This document shows, one piece after another, positions 17,173 to 25,939 of a stretch of 64,000 nucleotides of DNA (position 1 is its first letter; each line of letters opens with the position of its first letter). The DNA is from Aestuariibius insulae (GTDB lineage: Bacteria > Pseudomonadota > Alphaproteobacteria > Rhodobacterales > Rhodobacteraceae). The notes under the pieces are model-generated. The model was not told the origin of the DNA and did no database searches. It saw only the letters and a list, made by a program, of their open reading frames with translations. The stretch covers positions 1,054,001 through 1,118,000 of the forward strand of contig NZ_JBFONW020000001.1 in NCBI RefSeq assembly GCF_040783535.2, in the 5' to 3' direction. The position numbers and the translations under genes were made by a program.

Positions 17173-17430
17173 TTATCGGTTATTGTATTGTGGGTTCACA
17201 GAGCGAATGCCGAGCCACGTGGCGCGGTAGGGTCGTCCGTTCACCGATTTGATGAGCCGCCGCTTCTTCAGGCGGTCGAAAAGCTTCAGCGAGCAATCGG
17301 CCAACACATGGCCGTCTCGCGTGAAGCAGGAGACGTCGCGCACCTTGCCGTTCGTCATGCGCTCGAAGTGGATGGCTCCACCTTGCGCCAGAACGTGCAA
17401 AACACGCTGTTCGTGCTTTGAGATATTCAA
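17173..17430 (-). CDS. yjhX: YjhX/TopAI family toxin (UPF0386)
   Basis: An 85-residue protein matching E. coli YjhX (TopAI) in length and core: ISKHEQRVLHVLAQGGAI, FTRDGHVLADCSL, then LIKSVNGRPYRATWLG. To match the family N-terminus (MNxSxxEQR) the start must be the TTG at 17430; the open frame continues upstream to 17475. TopAI inhibits DNA topoisomerase I in E. coli, and the downstream GNAT is the antitoxin there. The same two-gene order here, close to a tRNA gene, suggests a mobile toxin-antitoxin module. TTG and a weak ribosome-binding site would keep toxin expression low. Confidence 0.85.
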   Translation of the reverse strand: MNISKHEQRVLHVLAQGGAIHFERMTNGKVRDVSCFTRDGHVLADCSLKLFDRLKKRRLIKSVNGRPYRATWLGIRSVNPQYNNR

Positions 17431-17757
17431 TGGAGTGTCTCTTGATCTTACGTCAGCCGAAAAGGCCTCCGGCATCCCGCGCGGAAGTCTTTTGGTTCAG
17501 GTCGGTCCAAAGAAGTGGACCTTAGCGGCGGGCCGCAATCGTAGACATAAAATCTCCATCGCTCTGCTTTGATGCAGGACGTGATCCGCGATTATTGCGA
17601 CAAACGGGTCTTGGCAAGCAGACATTCAAAAAACTTGCCGGAAGGCGTGGTCGCCCGCCGAGCTGCCTTTGCGGCGCACTTCGGGGATCTCGCGAAAGCA
17701 GACTGGGATTTGCCCGCATCCCGGTCTATCCAGAAAGAAAACCGAACGAGGCAGATC
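17431..17757. other. Intergenic region, divergent promoters
   Basis: These 327 bases separate the divergent yjhX and SH3-lipoprotein genes. I see no additional gene, repeat or convincing hairpin. The promoters of both units should be here. The lipoprotein frame is open back to 17569, but that part is not family-like. Confidence 0.4.
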
Positions 17758-18045
17758 ATGTACCGCAGGACCCTTCCCTTTTTCTTGGCTCTTATCCTTC
17801 TCGCCGGATGCGATGCCGGATTGGCCGACCGCACCGCCGTCGACCGGACGGGGCCGGATGAACTGCTCAAGCTGCGGGCCGGGCCGGGGCTGGGATATCG
17901 CGTCATTCTGGGGCTACCGGACGGAACGCCGCTCAATCGGCGCAACTGCGTGACCGAGCTTGGTCAGCTTTGGTGCCGCGTCTCGCTCGCCGATGCGCCG
18001 CAGATCACGGGATATGTCTCGGCAGATTATCTATCAGATAGCTGA
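17758..18045 (+). CDS. SH3-domain lipoprotein
   Basis: A 95-residue lipoprotein. The signal peptide MYRRTLPFFLALILLAGC has an LAGC lipobox, so the mature protein should start at the Cys near residue 18 and be acylated. The rest is a bacterial SH3_3 domain (LKLRAGPGLGYRVILGLPDGTPL, then LWCRVSLADAPQITGYVSADYL). These domains bind peptidoglycan or peptides in the periplasm. GAGG lies six bases before the ATG. Two Cys at about 62 and 70 could form a disulfide. The specific role is unknown; the gene stands alone. Confidence 0.88.
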   Translation: MYRRTLPFFLALILLAGCDAGLADRTAVDRTGPDELLKLRAGPGLGYRVILGLPDGTPLNRRNCVTELGQLWCRVSLADAPQITGYVSADYLSDS

Positions 18046-18092
18046 AGCCACCCCGTCGCTCTTGCCCGCCTTGCGTCGGTTCTCCTGCCGCG

Positions 18093-18126
18093 CTGTCACA
18101 GAACTTTTTGCTTGGCCCTCTATCCT
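18093..18126 (+). promoter_or_regulatory. Pho-box-like promoter upstream of phoX
   Basis: CTGTCAC (18093-18099), AGAA and CTTTTTG (18104-18110) form a 7-4-7 arrangement in which the first half matches the PHO box and the second is weak. Ten bases later TATCCT (18121-18126) is a plausible -10. The PHO box would replace the -35, as in PhoB-activated promoters. The distance to the phoX ATG is about 54 bases. Confidence 0.55.
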
Positions 18127-18179
18127 GCGGCCACGGACGGCAATTCCGCCGTCTCCCCAGCCACAGCAAGGAGTTCTTC

Positions 18180-20105
18180 ATGAGCAAGGCCGATCTTTCA
18201 GACCTGTCCGCAGACGAATGGGACGAGGTTCGATTCCCAAGATCCAAGGTGCAGGAATTCGACCGCGTCGTCGAACGCGCGATCTCGCGTCGCAGCTTTC
18301 TGGGCGGAACGCTCGCCTTCGGATCGGGCGCGGCCGTCATGGGAACGGCCTTCCTCAAGGGCAGCCCCGTCGCCGCCCAGCAGACCAGCCGCTTTGCCTT
18401 CGAACAGCTCGCGCCGCAGACTGACGGCACCGTGCACGTGCCGAACGGCTATAGCTGGGATGTCCTCGTGCGCTGGGGCGATCCGCTCTTTCCAGACGCG
18501 CCCGCCTTCGATCCCGAAACGGGCATCCCGACCGAAGGGTCCGACCGCGTTTTCGGCGAGAATACCGACGGGATGGAGCTTTTTCACCAGGGCGGAACCG
18601 AGCTTCTTGTGGTCAACAGCGAATACCCGAACCCCAAGATCAACCTGCCCGCCAGTCAGGACGGCGAGGCAAGCTCCGCTGACGATGTCTTGCGGCTGCA
18701 GAACTTCCAAGGCGTCAACGTCATGGAAGTGGTCGAGGGTGCGGATGGCTGGTCCGTGGTTGTCGACAGCGCCTACAATCGCCGCATCCATCACAACACG
18801 CCCATGGTGATCGACGGCCCCGCCGCCGGGCACGACCTGCTCAAGACCGCTGCCGATGAAACCGGCACCCAGTCGCTCGGCACGTTCAACAATTGCGGAT
18901 CGGGCCGAACCCCCTGGGGCACCTATCTGACCTGCGAAGAAAACTTCAACGGCTATTTCGGAACCACGCAAGAGGTGTTGGGAGACGAGGCCGTGATGCA
19001 GGGCTACCGGCGCTACGGCGTCTCGACCGACATCGATGCGGGCCGCTACAACTATCACGGCTTCGACGCGCGCTTCGACATCTCGCAGAACCCAAACGAG
19101 CCCCATCGCGCGGGCTACATCGTAGAGATCGATCCGTGGGATCCGGAGGCGACACCGGTCAAGCACACCGCCCTGGGCCGCTTCAAGCACGAGAACGCCG
19201 CCTATGCACTGACCCCCGAAGGCCGGGTCGTCGTCTATATGGGCGATGATGAACGGGGCGAGTTCATGTATAAATGGGTCTCCACGGGCATCTACGTCGC
19301 GGGCGGCGATACCTCGACGCTCTTGTCGGATGGCCAGCTCTTCGTAGCGCGGTTCGACGACGACATGACCGGCCAGTGGGTTGCCCTGACGCCCGAGGCG
19401 ACGGGGATGGAGCCCGCCGAGATCTCGATCTTCACCCGCATGGCCGCCTCCGCCGTCGGTGCGACGACAATGGACCGTCCCGAATGGATCGCAGTCAATC
19501 CGACCGCGGTCGAGGCCTATTGCTGCCTGACCAACAACCGCAACCGCGGCGCCAAGGAAGATGGCGGCGTGGTCAAAACCAATGCGGGCGGCGATCCGAT
19601 GGAGGTCAACGCGGTCAACCCGCGCGAGATCAACAATTACGGCCAGATCGTCCGCTGGCGTCCACATGAGGACGATCACGGCGCCGAGAGCTTCGACTGG
19701 GATCTCTACGTCATGGCGGGCAACCCGGAGGTTCACGGCGACGATCTTTACGCCGGAACGGCCAACATCAACGCGGGCAACCTCTTCAACTCGCCGGACG
19801 GGATGCAGATCGACACTGCCGGTCTGATCTGGATCCAGACCGATGGCGACGATTCCAACGAAGGCGACTTCGCGGGCATGGGCAACAACCAGATGCTCGC
19901 GGGCGATCCGGCGACCGGAGAGATCCGCCGCTTTCTGACCGGCCCGAACGGCTGCGAGGTCACCGGCCTCACCTGGTCGGCCGACCGGCGCACGATGTTC
20001 GTCGGCATCCAGCACCCCGGTCAGCCCTTCCCCGATGGCGAAGGCAGCCTGCCGCGTTCGGCCATCGTCACGGTCACGCGGGACGACAACGCTCTGGTCG
20101 GTTAG
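18180..20105 (+). CDS. phoX: PhoX-family alkaline phosphatase, Tat-exported
   Basis: A 641-residue protein of the PhoX (DUF839) family. It has a long N-region and a Tat motif SRRSFLGG at residues 36-43, followed by a hydrophobic stretch ending VAAQQ. The body shows the beta-propeller signatures of the family, such as NNCGSGRTPWGTYLTCEENFNGYF and GRFKHENAAYAL. PhoX enzymes use Ca2+ and Fe3+ and release phosphate from monoesters in the periplasm. The start at 18180 has AAGGAG seven bases upstream. A Pho-box-like site (18093-18126) suggests control by phosphate starvation. A strong terminator follows, so the gene is a single unit. Confidence 0.92.
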   Translation: MSKADLSDLSADEWDEVRFPRSKVQEFDRVVERAISRRSFLGGTLAFGSGAAVMGTAFLKGSPVAAQQTSRFAFEQLAPQTDGTVHVPNGYSWDVLVRWGDPLFPDAPAFDPETGIPTEGSDRVFGENTDGMELFHQGGTELLVVNSEYPNPKINLPASQDGEASSADDVLRLQNFQGVNVMEVVEGADGWSVVVDSAYNRRIHHNTPMVIDGPAAGHDLLKTAADETGTQSLGTFNNCGSGRTPWGTYLTCEENFNGYFGTTQEVLGDEAVMQGYRRYGVSTDIDAGRYNYHGFDARFDISQNPNEPHRAGYIVEIDPWDPEATPVKHTALGRFKHENAAYALTPEGRVVVYMGDDERGEFMYKWVSTGIYVAGGDTSTLLSDGQLFVARFDDDMTGQWVALTPEATGMEPAEISIFTRMAASAVGATTMDRPEWIAVNPTAVEAYCCLTNNRNRGAKEDGGVVKTNAGGDPMEVNAVNPREINNYGQIVRWRPHEDDHGAESFDWDLYVMAGNPEVHGDDLYAGTANINAGNLFNSPDGMQIDTAGLIWIQTDGDDSNEGDFAGMGNNQMLAGDPATGEIRRFLTGPNGCEVTGLTWSADRRTMFVGIQHPGQPFPDGEGSLPRSAIVTVTRDDNALVG

Positions 20106-20127
20106 ACAAGACCCGCTCCAGCTACCG

Positions 20128-20167
20128 ACGGCGCGTCTTGAAAAGAGGCGCGCCGTTTTCTTTTTTG
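20128..20167 (+). terminator. Rho-independent terminator after phoX
   Basis: ACGGCGCG (20128-20135) pairs with CGCGCCGT (20149-20156), enclosing a 13-base loop that can extend the stem with CTT/AAG. A TTTTCTTTTTT tract follows at once. It lies 23 bases after the phoX stop. Confidence 0.85.
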
Positions 20168-20308
20168 CCACTCGCTCTGGGCCGGCCACGCGATCGCCGT
20201 CTCGCAGATGCAGCACGCGGAATGCCGGAAAAGCTGGACTTTCCCGGGCTGTGACTATCTGAAGCATCAGAAGTGGACGCGATCGATCAAGATGCGCCCT
20301 GGCGGGTC

Positions 20309-20346
20309 GCCTCTTGAGGTAGGGCGGAAACTACCACAAAAGAGGC
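20309..20346 (+). promoter_or_regulatory. Nested stem-loop in the mrp operon leader
   Basis: An outer stem GCCTCTT (20309-20315)/AAGAGGC (20340-20346) surrounds an inner stem GGTAG (20318-20322)/CTACC (20331-20335) with the 8-base loop GGCGGAAA. Just downstream GGCC-N8-GGCC (20344-20359) could pair instead and would compete with the outer stem. The mrpA ribosome-binding site AAGGAG starts about 20 bases later. It matches no riboswitch family I can name. Confidence 0.4.
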
Positions 20347-20377
20347 CAGACTGACGGCCAAAAGGTAAGGAGCTCGC

Positions 20378-23254
20378 GTGTCCCTCTTCCTCATCGTGGC
20401 GTTGCCCTTCCTTGGTGCGCTTCTTCCGGGCCTGATGAACTCCGCCGGTCGGCAAGCCTGCGCGGGCGTAACCTTCACCGTCACGCTCGCCGCTTCGATC
20501 GGCCTTCTCTCCCATCTTCCCGCCGTTCTCGCCGGAGAGGTCGTGACCGCCCGCGTCGACTGGATGCCGCTTCTGGGCCTTAACGCGACCTTCATGCTCG
20601 ACGGGCTTGGCTTCTTCTTTGCCGCCCTGATCCTGGGCATCGGTCTGCTCATCATCACCTATGCGCGTTTTTATCTCTCGCGCGACGACAATATGGGCGA
20701 GTTCTTTACCTATCTGCTGCTCTTTCAGGGCGCGATGGTCGGTATCGTCCTCAGCGATAACATTCTGCTTTTGCTGGTCTTCTGGGAGCTGACATCGCTC
20801 TCGTCCTTCCTGCTGATCGGCTATTGGAAGCACCTGCCCGAAGGGCGGCAAGGCGCCCGCATGGCGCTTGCTGTCACGGGAATGGGCGGGCTTGCGATGA
20901 TCGGCGGAATGCTGATCCTCGGCCAGATCGCGGGCAGCTACGATCTCAGCGTGATCCTGCAGAACCGCGAGCTCATTCAGGAGTCGCCCCTTTACCTGCC
21001 TGCGCTGATTTTGATCCTGCTCGGCTGCTTCACAAAATCCGCGCAGTTCCCGTTCCACTTCTGGCTGCCGCACGCCATGGCTGCGCCGACACCCGTCTCG
21101 GCCTATCTGCATTCGGCAACCATGGTGAAGGCCGGGATCTTCCTGATGGCCCGGCTTTGGCCGGTCCTGTCGGGGACGCCCGAATGGTTCATGATCGTCA
21201 CGACCGCGGGCCTCATTACCATGGTCCTCGGTGCCGTCATCGCGCTGTTCAAACACGACCTGAAGGCGCTTCTGGCCTTCTCGACGGTCAGCCATCTGGG
21301 TCTCATCACGATGCTGCTGGGCACCGGCACCGCTTTCGGCGCCATGGCGGCGATCTTCCACATTCTCAACCACGCCACGTTCAAGGCCGCGCTTTTCATG
21401 TCGGCGGGGATCATCGATCACGAGGCCCATACCCGAGACATCCGCCGCCTCGGCGGGCTCAGACACCTGATGCCGGTCACCTTCGTCATCGCGACCCTCG
21501 CGGCGCTTTCGATGGCCGGGATCCCGTTCCTCAACGGCTTCCTCTCAAAAGAGATGATGCTAGAGGAAACCACCGACACTGTCCTTTTCGGCATGCCGCT
21601 TCTGGTCCCGGTCATGGCGACCGTCGGATCGCTTTTCTCGGCCGCCTACTGTTTCCGCCTGATTGGCCACGTTTTCTTCGGTCCCGTCCGCGACGACTAT
21701 CCGGCCAAGCCGCACGATCCCGGCTCGGGCCTGTGGCTGCCGCCCGCGATCCTCGTCGTCCTCGTCGTGATCATCGGCGTCGCTCCATTCCTTGCCGAAC
21801 CCTTTGTCAAACTCGTGACCGCCTCGGTTCTAGGCGGCGAAGGCGACGTGCCGACCGCCTATTTCAAGATCTGGCACGGTCTGGTCCCGGCGCTTTTCAT
21901 GTCGATCGCCGCCGTCGTCGGAGGAGCGCTCCTTCTCGCGATCTTCCGCCCCACCCTCCGCCTCTGGGACGCGACACCGCGCCCCGAGGCCAAGGTGATC
22001 TTCGACGCTATCATCGACGCCACCGTCCGCCTTTCGCGCGCCTTCACCCACCGGATCCATGACGGTGCCTTCTCGCGCTACGGCTCCATTTTCGCTGTGG
22101 CCGTCATCGCCGCAGGCACCCATGCCTGGATGACCGGCAGCGTTGGCGCAGCCAGCCGCGCGATGCAGGCCGCAGGCCCGGTCGAGGTCGCCGCCTGGCT
22201 CATGCTCGTCGCCGCCACCTGCGGGCTCGTCTTCCTGCACCGCAACCGCCTCCTGTCGCTGATCCTGATCGGCATTGTCGGCCTCATGGTGTCGGTCGGC
22301 TTCGTCTTCTTCAGCGCCCCCGACCTGGCCCTGACCCAATTCACGGTCGAGGTTGTGACGATCATCCTGCTCCTGCTGGCACTTAACTTCCTGCCCAACC
22401 GCACGCCCAAAGAAAGCAGCATCCTGCGCCGCACCCGGGACGGAGCGATTGCCGTCGCGGGCGGCCTCGCCACTATGGCGCTGTCCTACCACTACCTGCT
22501 GCGAGACAGCATCGCGCCCGCGATCTCTGAATTCCACCTCGCCAACTCCTACAAGGGCGGCGGCGGCACGAATGTCGTCAACGTGATCCTCGTCGACTTC
22601 CGCGGCTTCGACACCTATGGCGAAATCATCGTCCTCGGCATCGCGGCGCTGCTGATCTACGCGCTCACCGAAACGCTTCTCTCCGGCCCGGTCCGCGCGC
22701 GCCTGCTGAACCGCACGCCCGACCAGCCGCTTTCGGGCGATATGCACCCGATGATGATGGTCGTTCTGACCCGCGTCATCATGCCGGTCGTCCTGATGGT
22801 TGGCTTCTACATCTTCCTGCGCGGCCATAACGAGCCAGGCGGCGGCTTTATCGCCGGTCTCGTCGTCTCGATCGCCGTCGTGATGCAATACATGGCCAGC
22901 GGCTTCAGCTGGGCCTCCGCGCGGCTGCGCTACCCTTATCATGGTGTGATCGGCGCGGGCGTCCTGATCGCGGGCCTGACCGGCATCGGGTCGTGGTTCG
23001 TTGGCAAGCCCTTCATGACCACGGACTTCACCTATGTCCGCATCCCGCCCTTCAACGAGTTCGAGCTGGCCACAGCGCTGATCTTCGACCTCGGTGTCTT
23101 CCTCAGCGTCGTCGGTGCCGTAATGCTGTCGCTCGAAAGCTTCTCGCGCCTTGCCCGCCGGGCCCATTCCGAAGAAAGCGAGCACGCGATGGATATCGAT
23201 CCTTCCCGGGACGATCCGCCCCCCGCGGGCTCAGGTTTGGCGGGGGATTGGTAA
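20378..23254 (+). CDS. mrpA: Mrp Na+/H+ antiporter subunit A, fused to subunit B
   Basis: A 958-residue membrane protein with more than 20 predicted membrane segments. The N-terminal two thirds resemble NuoL/MrpA (Proton_antipo_M), with the key Glu in VFWELTSLSSFLLIGYW and the Lys in KSAQFPFHFWLPHAM. The final ~150 residues, from MMMVVLTRVIMPVVLMVGF through HNEPGGGFIAGL, are an MrpB (MnhB) domain, a fusion usual in Alphaproteobacteria. The start is GTG at 20378 with AAGGAGC upstream. With mrpC-G it forms a multi-subunit secondary antiporter that exports Na+ in exchange for H+ and supports pH and salt tolerance. Confidence 0.95.
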   Translation: MSLFLIVALPFLGALLPGLMNSAGRQACAGVTFTVTLAASIGLLSHLPAVLAGEVVTARVDWMPLLGLNATFMLDGLGFFFAALILGIGLLIITYARFYLSRDDNMGEFFTYLLLFQGAMVGIVLSDNILLLLVFWELTSLSSFLLIGYWKHLPEGRQGARMALAVTGMGGLAMIGGMLILGQIAGSYDLSVILQNRELIQESPLYLPALILILLGCFTKSAQFPFHFWLPHAMAAPTPVSAYLHSATMVKAGIFLMARLWPVLSGTPEWFMIVTTAGLITMVLGAVIALFKHDLKALLAFSTVSHLGLITMLLGTGTAFGAMAAIFHILNHATFKAALFMSAGIIDHEAHTRDIRRLGGLRHLMPVTFVIATLAALSMAGIPFLNGFLSKEMMLEETTDTVLFGMPLLVPVMATVGSLFSAAYCFRLIGHVFFGPVRDDYPAKPHDPGSGLWLPPAILVVLVVIIGVAPFLAEPFVKLVTASVLGGEGDVPTAYFKIWHGLVPALFMSIAAVVGGALLLAIFRPTLRLWDATPRPEAKVIFDAIIDATVRLSRAFTHRIHDGAFSRYGSIFAVAVIAAGTHAWMTGSVGAASRAMQAAGPVEVAAWLMLVAATCGLVFLHRNRLLSLILIGIVGLMVSVGFVFFSAPDLALTQFTVEVVTIILLLLALNFLPNRTPKESSILRRTRDGAIAVAGGLATMALSYHYLLRDSIAPAISEFHLANSYKGGGGTNVVNVILVDFRGFDTYGEIIVLGIAALLIYALTETLLSGPVRARLLNRTPDQPLSGDMHPMMMVVLTRVIMPVVLMVGFYIFLRGHNEPGGGFIAGLVVSIAVVMQYMASGFSWASARLRYPYHGVIGAGVLIAGLTGIGSWFVGKPFMTTDFTYVRIPPFNEFELATALIFDLGVFLSVVGAVMLSLESFSRLARRAHSEESEHAMDIDPSRDDPPPAGSGLAGDW

Positions 23255-23255
23255 T

Positions 23256-23612
23256 ATGGAAATTCTCGTCGCCTCCGCCATCGGCATCCTTACCGCCGCA
23301 GGGCTCTACCTCGTGATGCGCCTGCGCACCTTCCCCGTGATCCTCGGCATCTCGCTGCTGACCTATGCGGTGAACGTCTTTCTCTTTGCCTCCGGTCGCC
23401 TGACGACCGGCTCGCCCGGCATCCTGCGCGACGGCGTCGACGTCTATGCCGACCCGCTCCCGCAAGCGCTTGTCCTGACCGCCATCGTGATCTCCTTCGG
23501 GATGACCGCCGTTGTTGTGATGATCGCGCTTGGCGCCTATCTCGGCTCCGACGACGATCACGTGGATGATCCCACCGAAGGCCCCGACCCCCGGGTGGAG
23601 GAGCGGCCATGA
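23256..23612 (+). CDS. mrpC: Mrp antiporter subunit C
   Basis: A 118-residue NuoK-like membrane protein with three membrane segments (ILVASAIGILTAAGLYLVM; FPVILGISLLTYAVNVFLF; ALVLTAIVISFGMTAVVVM). The ATG at 23256 follows the mrpA stop by one base and matches the family N-terminus; the longer frame from 23151 lies inside mrpA. It ends overlapping mrpD by 4 bases (ATGA). It is the small proton-channel-like subunit of the Mrp complex. Confidence 0.94.
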   Translation: MEILVASAIGILTAAGLYLVMRLRTFPVILGISLLTYAVNVFLFASGRLTTGSPGILRDGVDVYADPLPQALVLTAIVISFGMTAVVVMIALGAYLGSDDDHVDDPTEGPDPRVEERP

Positions 23613-25153
23613 CCCACTGGATCGTCGCTCCCGTCATGCTGCCCGCCATTCTGGCGCCCTTCATCGTGCTGGCCGCGCGCTACCATATCGGCATCCAGCG
23701 CGTGGTGTCCCTCGCCGGCGTCGTCGGTCTGATCGCCATTACCGCAGGCCTGGCCTGGCAGGCCTCGGACGGCAGCATCGCGCTCTACCAGCTGGGCGAC
23801 TGGGCCGCCCCCTTCGGCATCGTTCTGATCGGGGACCGGCTCTCCACCATGATGGTGCTCCTAACGGCGGTGCTTGGCTTCTTCGTCCTGCTCTATGCTG
23901 TCAGCTCCGGCTGGGACCGCAAGGGCAGGCACTTCCACGCGCTTTTCCAGTTCCAGCTGATGGGGATCATGGGCGCCTTCCTGACCGGAGACCTCTTCAA
24001 CCTCTTTGTTTTCTTCGAGGTCTTGCTGATCGCCTCCTACGGCCTGATGATCCATGCAGGCGGCAACGAGCGGCTGCGCGCGGGCGTCCAATACGTCCTC
24101 TATAACCTGCTCGGCTCGACCCTCTTTCTCTTCGCGCTGGGGTCCATCTACGCCGAGGCCGGAACGCTCAACATGGCCGATCTGGCGCAGCGCGTCACGC
24201 TGATCGGGCCGGAGGCGACGGTGGGCATCCGCGTCGCCGCCGTCCTTTTGCTGCTGGTCTTCGCCGTCAAGGCCGCTCTTGTACCGCTGCATTTCTGGCT
24301 GCCGTCCAGCTATGCCGAAGCGCCTGCGCCGGTCGCGGCCCTCTTTGCGATCATGACCAAAGTCGGCGCCTATGCGATCATCCGCGTCTACACGATGGTC
24401 TTCCCGCCTGATCTCGAGGCGACAGCGGGCCTGCATTCGGTCTGGCTTCTACCCGCCGCGCTCGCCTCTATGGCCATCGGGATGATCGGCGTTCTGGCCG
24501 CCCGGCGGATCGACCGGCTGGTCGCGTTTTCTGTCGTTGGCTCCATGGGCATGGTCCTGATCTCCATCGCGCTCTTTACGCCGGAAGGGATCGCCGCCGC
24601 GCTTTACTATATGGTCCACTCGACACTGGCGGCGGCCGCGCTTTTCCTGATCGTCGATCTTGTCCAGTCGGGCCGGGGTAGCCTGCGCCTGACGGCTATG
24701 CCGCCCATGACCGGAGCGGCCTTCACATCGGCCCTCTTCTTCGTCAGCGCCATCGCGATGACAGGCCTGCCGCCCCTCTCGGGCTTCGTCGGCAAGCTGC
24801 TGATCCTCGATGCGGCCTTCACCTCGCCTCTCGTCGTCTGGACCTGGGCCACAATCCTCGGCGCGAGCCTCGTCGGCGTCGTCGGTTTCGCCCGGGCGGG
24901 CAGCATCGTCTTCTGGAAAGCGAAAAGCATCACGCCCGAAGACGACGCGCCCAAGCCGCCCCCCGCCCCGGCGGCTCTTTCCTATGTCGCGGTCGGCGGG
25001 ATCGTGACGCTTCTGGCGGCCCATACGGTATTCGCAGGCCCCATGACCGGCTATACAACAGCTATCTCAGAACAGCTCTTCTCACCCGAGCCTTACATCT
25101 CCACCGTGATGGACACGCCCGGCAAGCTCAGCCCGAAAGAGGAGGCGAACTGA
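23609..25153 (+). CDS. mrpD: Mrp antiporter subunit D
   Basis: A 514-residue NuoN/NuoM-like antiporter subunit with about 14 membrane segments. The conserved Glu is in LFNLFVFFEVLLIASYGLM, and the conserved Lys and Phe-His motifs are in VFAVKAALVPLHFWLPSSYAEAP. Translationally coupled to mrpC by a 4-base overlap, and followed by mrpE after one base. It is a proton-translocating core subunit of the Mrp complex. Confidence 0.95.
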   Translation: MTHWIVAPVMLPAILAPFIVLAARYHIGIQRVVSLAGVVGLIAITAGLAWQASDGSIALYQLGDWAAPFGIVLIGDRLSTMMVLLTAVLGFFVLLYAVSSGWDRKGRHFHALFQFQLMGIMGAFLTGDLFNLFVFFEVLLIASYGLMIHAGGNERLRAGVQYVLYNLLGSTLFLFALGSIYAEAGTLNMADLAQRVTLIGPEATVGIRVAAVLLLLVFAVKAALVPLHFWLPSSYAEAPAPVAALFAIMTKVGAYAIIRVYTMVFPPDLEATAGLHSVWLLPAALASMAIGMIGVLAARRIDRLVAFSVVGSMGMVLISIALFTPEGIAAALYYMVHSTLAAAALFLIVDLVQSGRGSLRLTAMPPMTGAAFTSALFFVSAIAMTGLPPLSGFVGKLLILDAAFTSPLVVWTWATILGASLVGVVGFARAGSIVFWKAKSITPEDDAPKPPPAPAALSYVAVGGIVTLLAAHTVFAGPMTGYTTAISEQLFSPEPYISTVMDTPGKLSPKEEAN

Positions 25154-25154
25154 C

Positions 25155-25655
25155 ATGAAGGGCGCACTCCGCTGGCTTCTGCCGCACCCGTTCCTTACGC
25201 TTCTGCTCGCCGTTGTCTGGACGCTGCTGCAGAACAATATCTCGGCAGGTATGATCGTCTTCGGCCTGATCCTCGGCATCATTATCCCCTGGGGCACCGC
25301 AGCCTGGTGGCCTGATACGCCGCGCGGCTTCCGGCTGGGCAAGATGATCTCTTATGTGCTCCTCGTGCTTTGGGATATCCTTATCGCCAATGTAGAGGTT
25401 GCCTGGATCGTCCTCACCCGCCCGAATGACAAGCTCAGGCCCGCCTGGGTCGTCGTCCCGCTCGACCTGCGCCAGCCAGAGGCGATCACGGTGCTCGCCG
25501 GCACGATCACCCTGACCCCCGGGACCGTCTCGGCAGATCTGTCCGATGAAGGCCACAGCCTTTTGGTTCACGCGCTCGACACCGACGATCCAGACGCCGT
25601 GCGCGATCAGATCAAGCAGCGCTACGAGCGCCGATTGAAGGAGATCTTCGTATGA
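25155..25655 (+). CDS. mrpE: Mrp antiporter subunit E
   Basis: A 166-residue MrpE/MnhE protein with two or three N-terminal membrane segments (TLLLAVVWTLLQNNISAGMIVFGL; MISYVLLVLWDILIANVEVAWIVL) and a cytoplasmic C-terminal domain carrying the family motif TLTPGTVSADLSDEG. It overlaps mrpF by 4 bases. The subunit is needed for assembly of the complex in studied species. Confidence 0.94.
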   Translation: MKGALRWLLPHPFLTLLLAVVWTLLQNNISAGMIVFGLILGIIIPWGTAAWWPDTPRGFRLGKMISYVLLVLWDILIANVEVAWIVLTRPNDKLRPAWVVVPLDLRQPEAITVLAGTITLTPGTVSADLSDEGHSLLVHALDTDDPDAVRDQIKQRYERRLKEIFV

Positions 25656-25939
25656 CATTCGCCGCCGATCTCATGAACATCGCTTTGACCATCGCCTTCG
25701 TTGTGGTGGCGCTTTCGCAGATCATGTCGATGGTCCGCCTCGTCATCGGTCCCAATACCGGCGACCGGATCCTCGCGCTCGACACAATGGTCGTGAACGC
25801 GATCGGCCTGATCGTCCTTCTGGGGATCGCCCAGGGCAGCCGCATCTATTTCGAGGTTTCGCTCATTATCGCGATGCTGGGCTTCGTCTCGACGGTGGCC
25901 TATGCCCGCTTCGTCCTTCGGGGAGATATCATCGAATGA
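25652..25939 (+). CDS. mrpF: Mrp antiporter subunit F
   Basis: A 95-residue membrane protein with three membrane segments and the family motif VIGPNTGDRILALDTM between the first and second. It overlaps mrpE and mrpG by 4 bases each (ATGA). Part of the Mrp Na+/H+ antiporter. Confidence 0.94.
   Translation: MTFAADLMNIALTIAFVVVALSQIMSMVRLVIGPNTGDRILALDTMVVNAIGLIVLLGIAQGSRIYFEVSLIIAMLGFVSTVAYARFVLRGDIIE

Noticed and set aside
18198..20267. 689-codon minus-strand frame opposite phoX
   Set aside because: Antisense shadow of phoX; no ribosome-binding site and no family motif.
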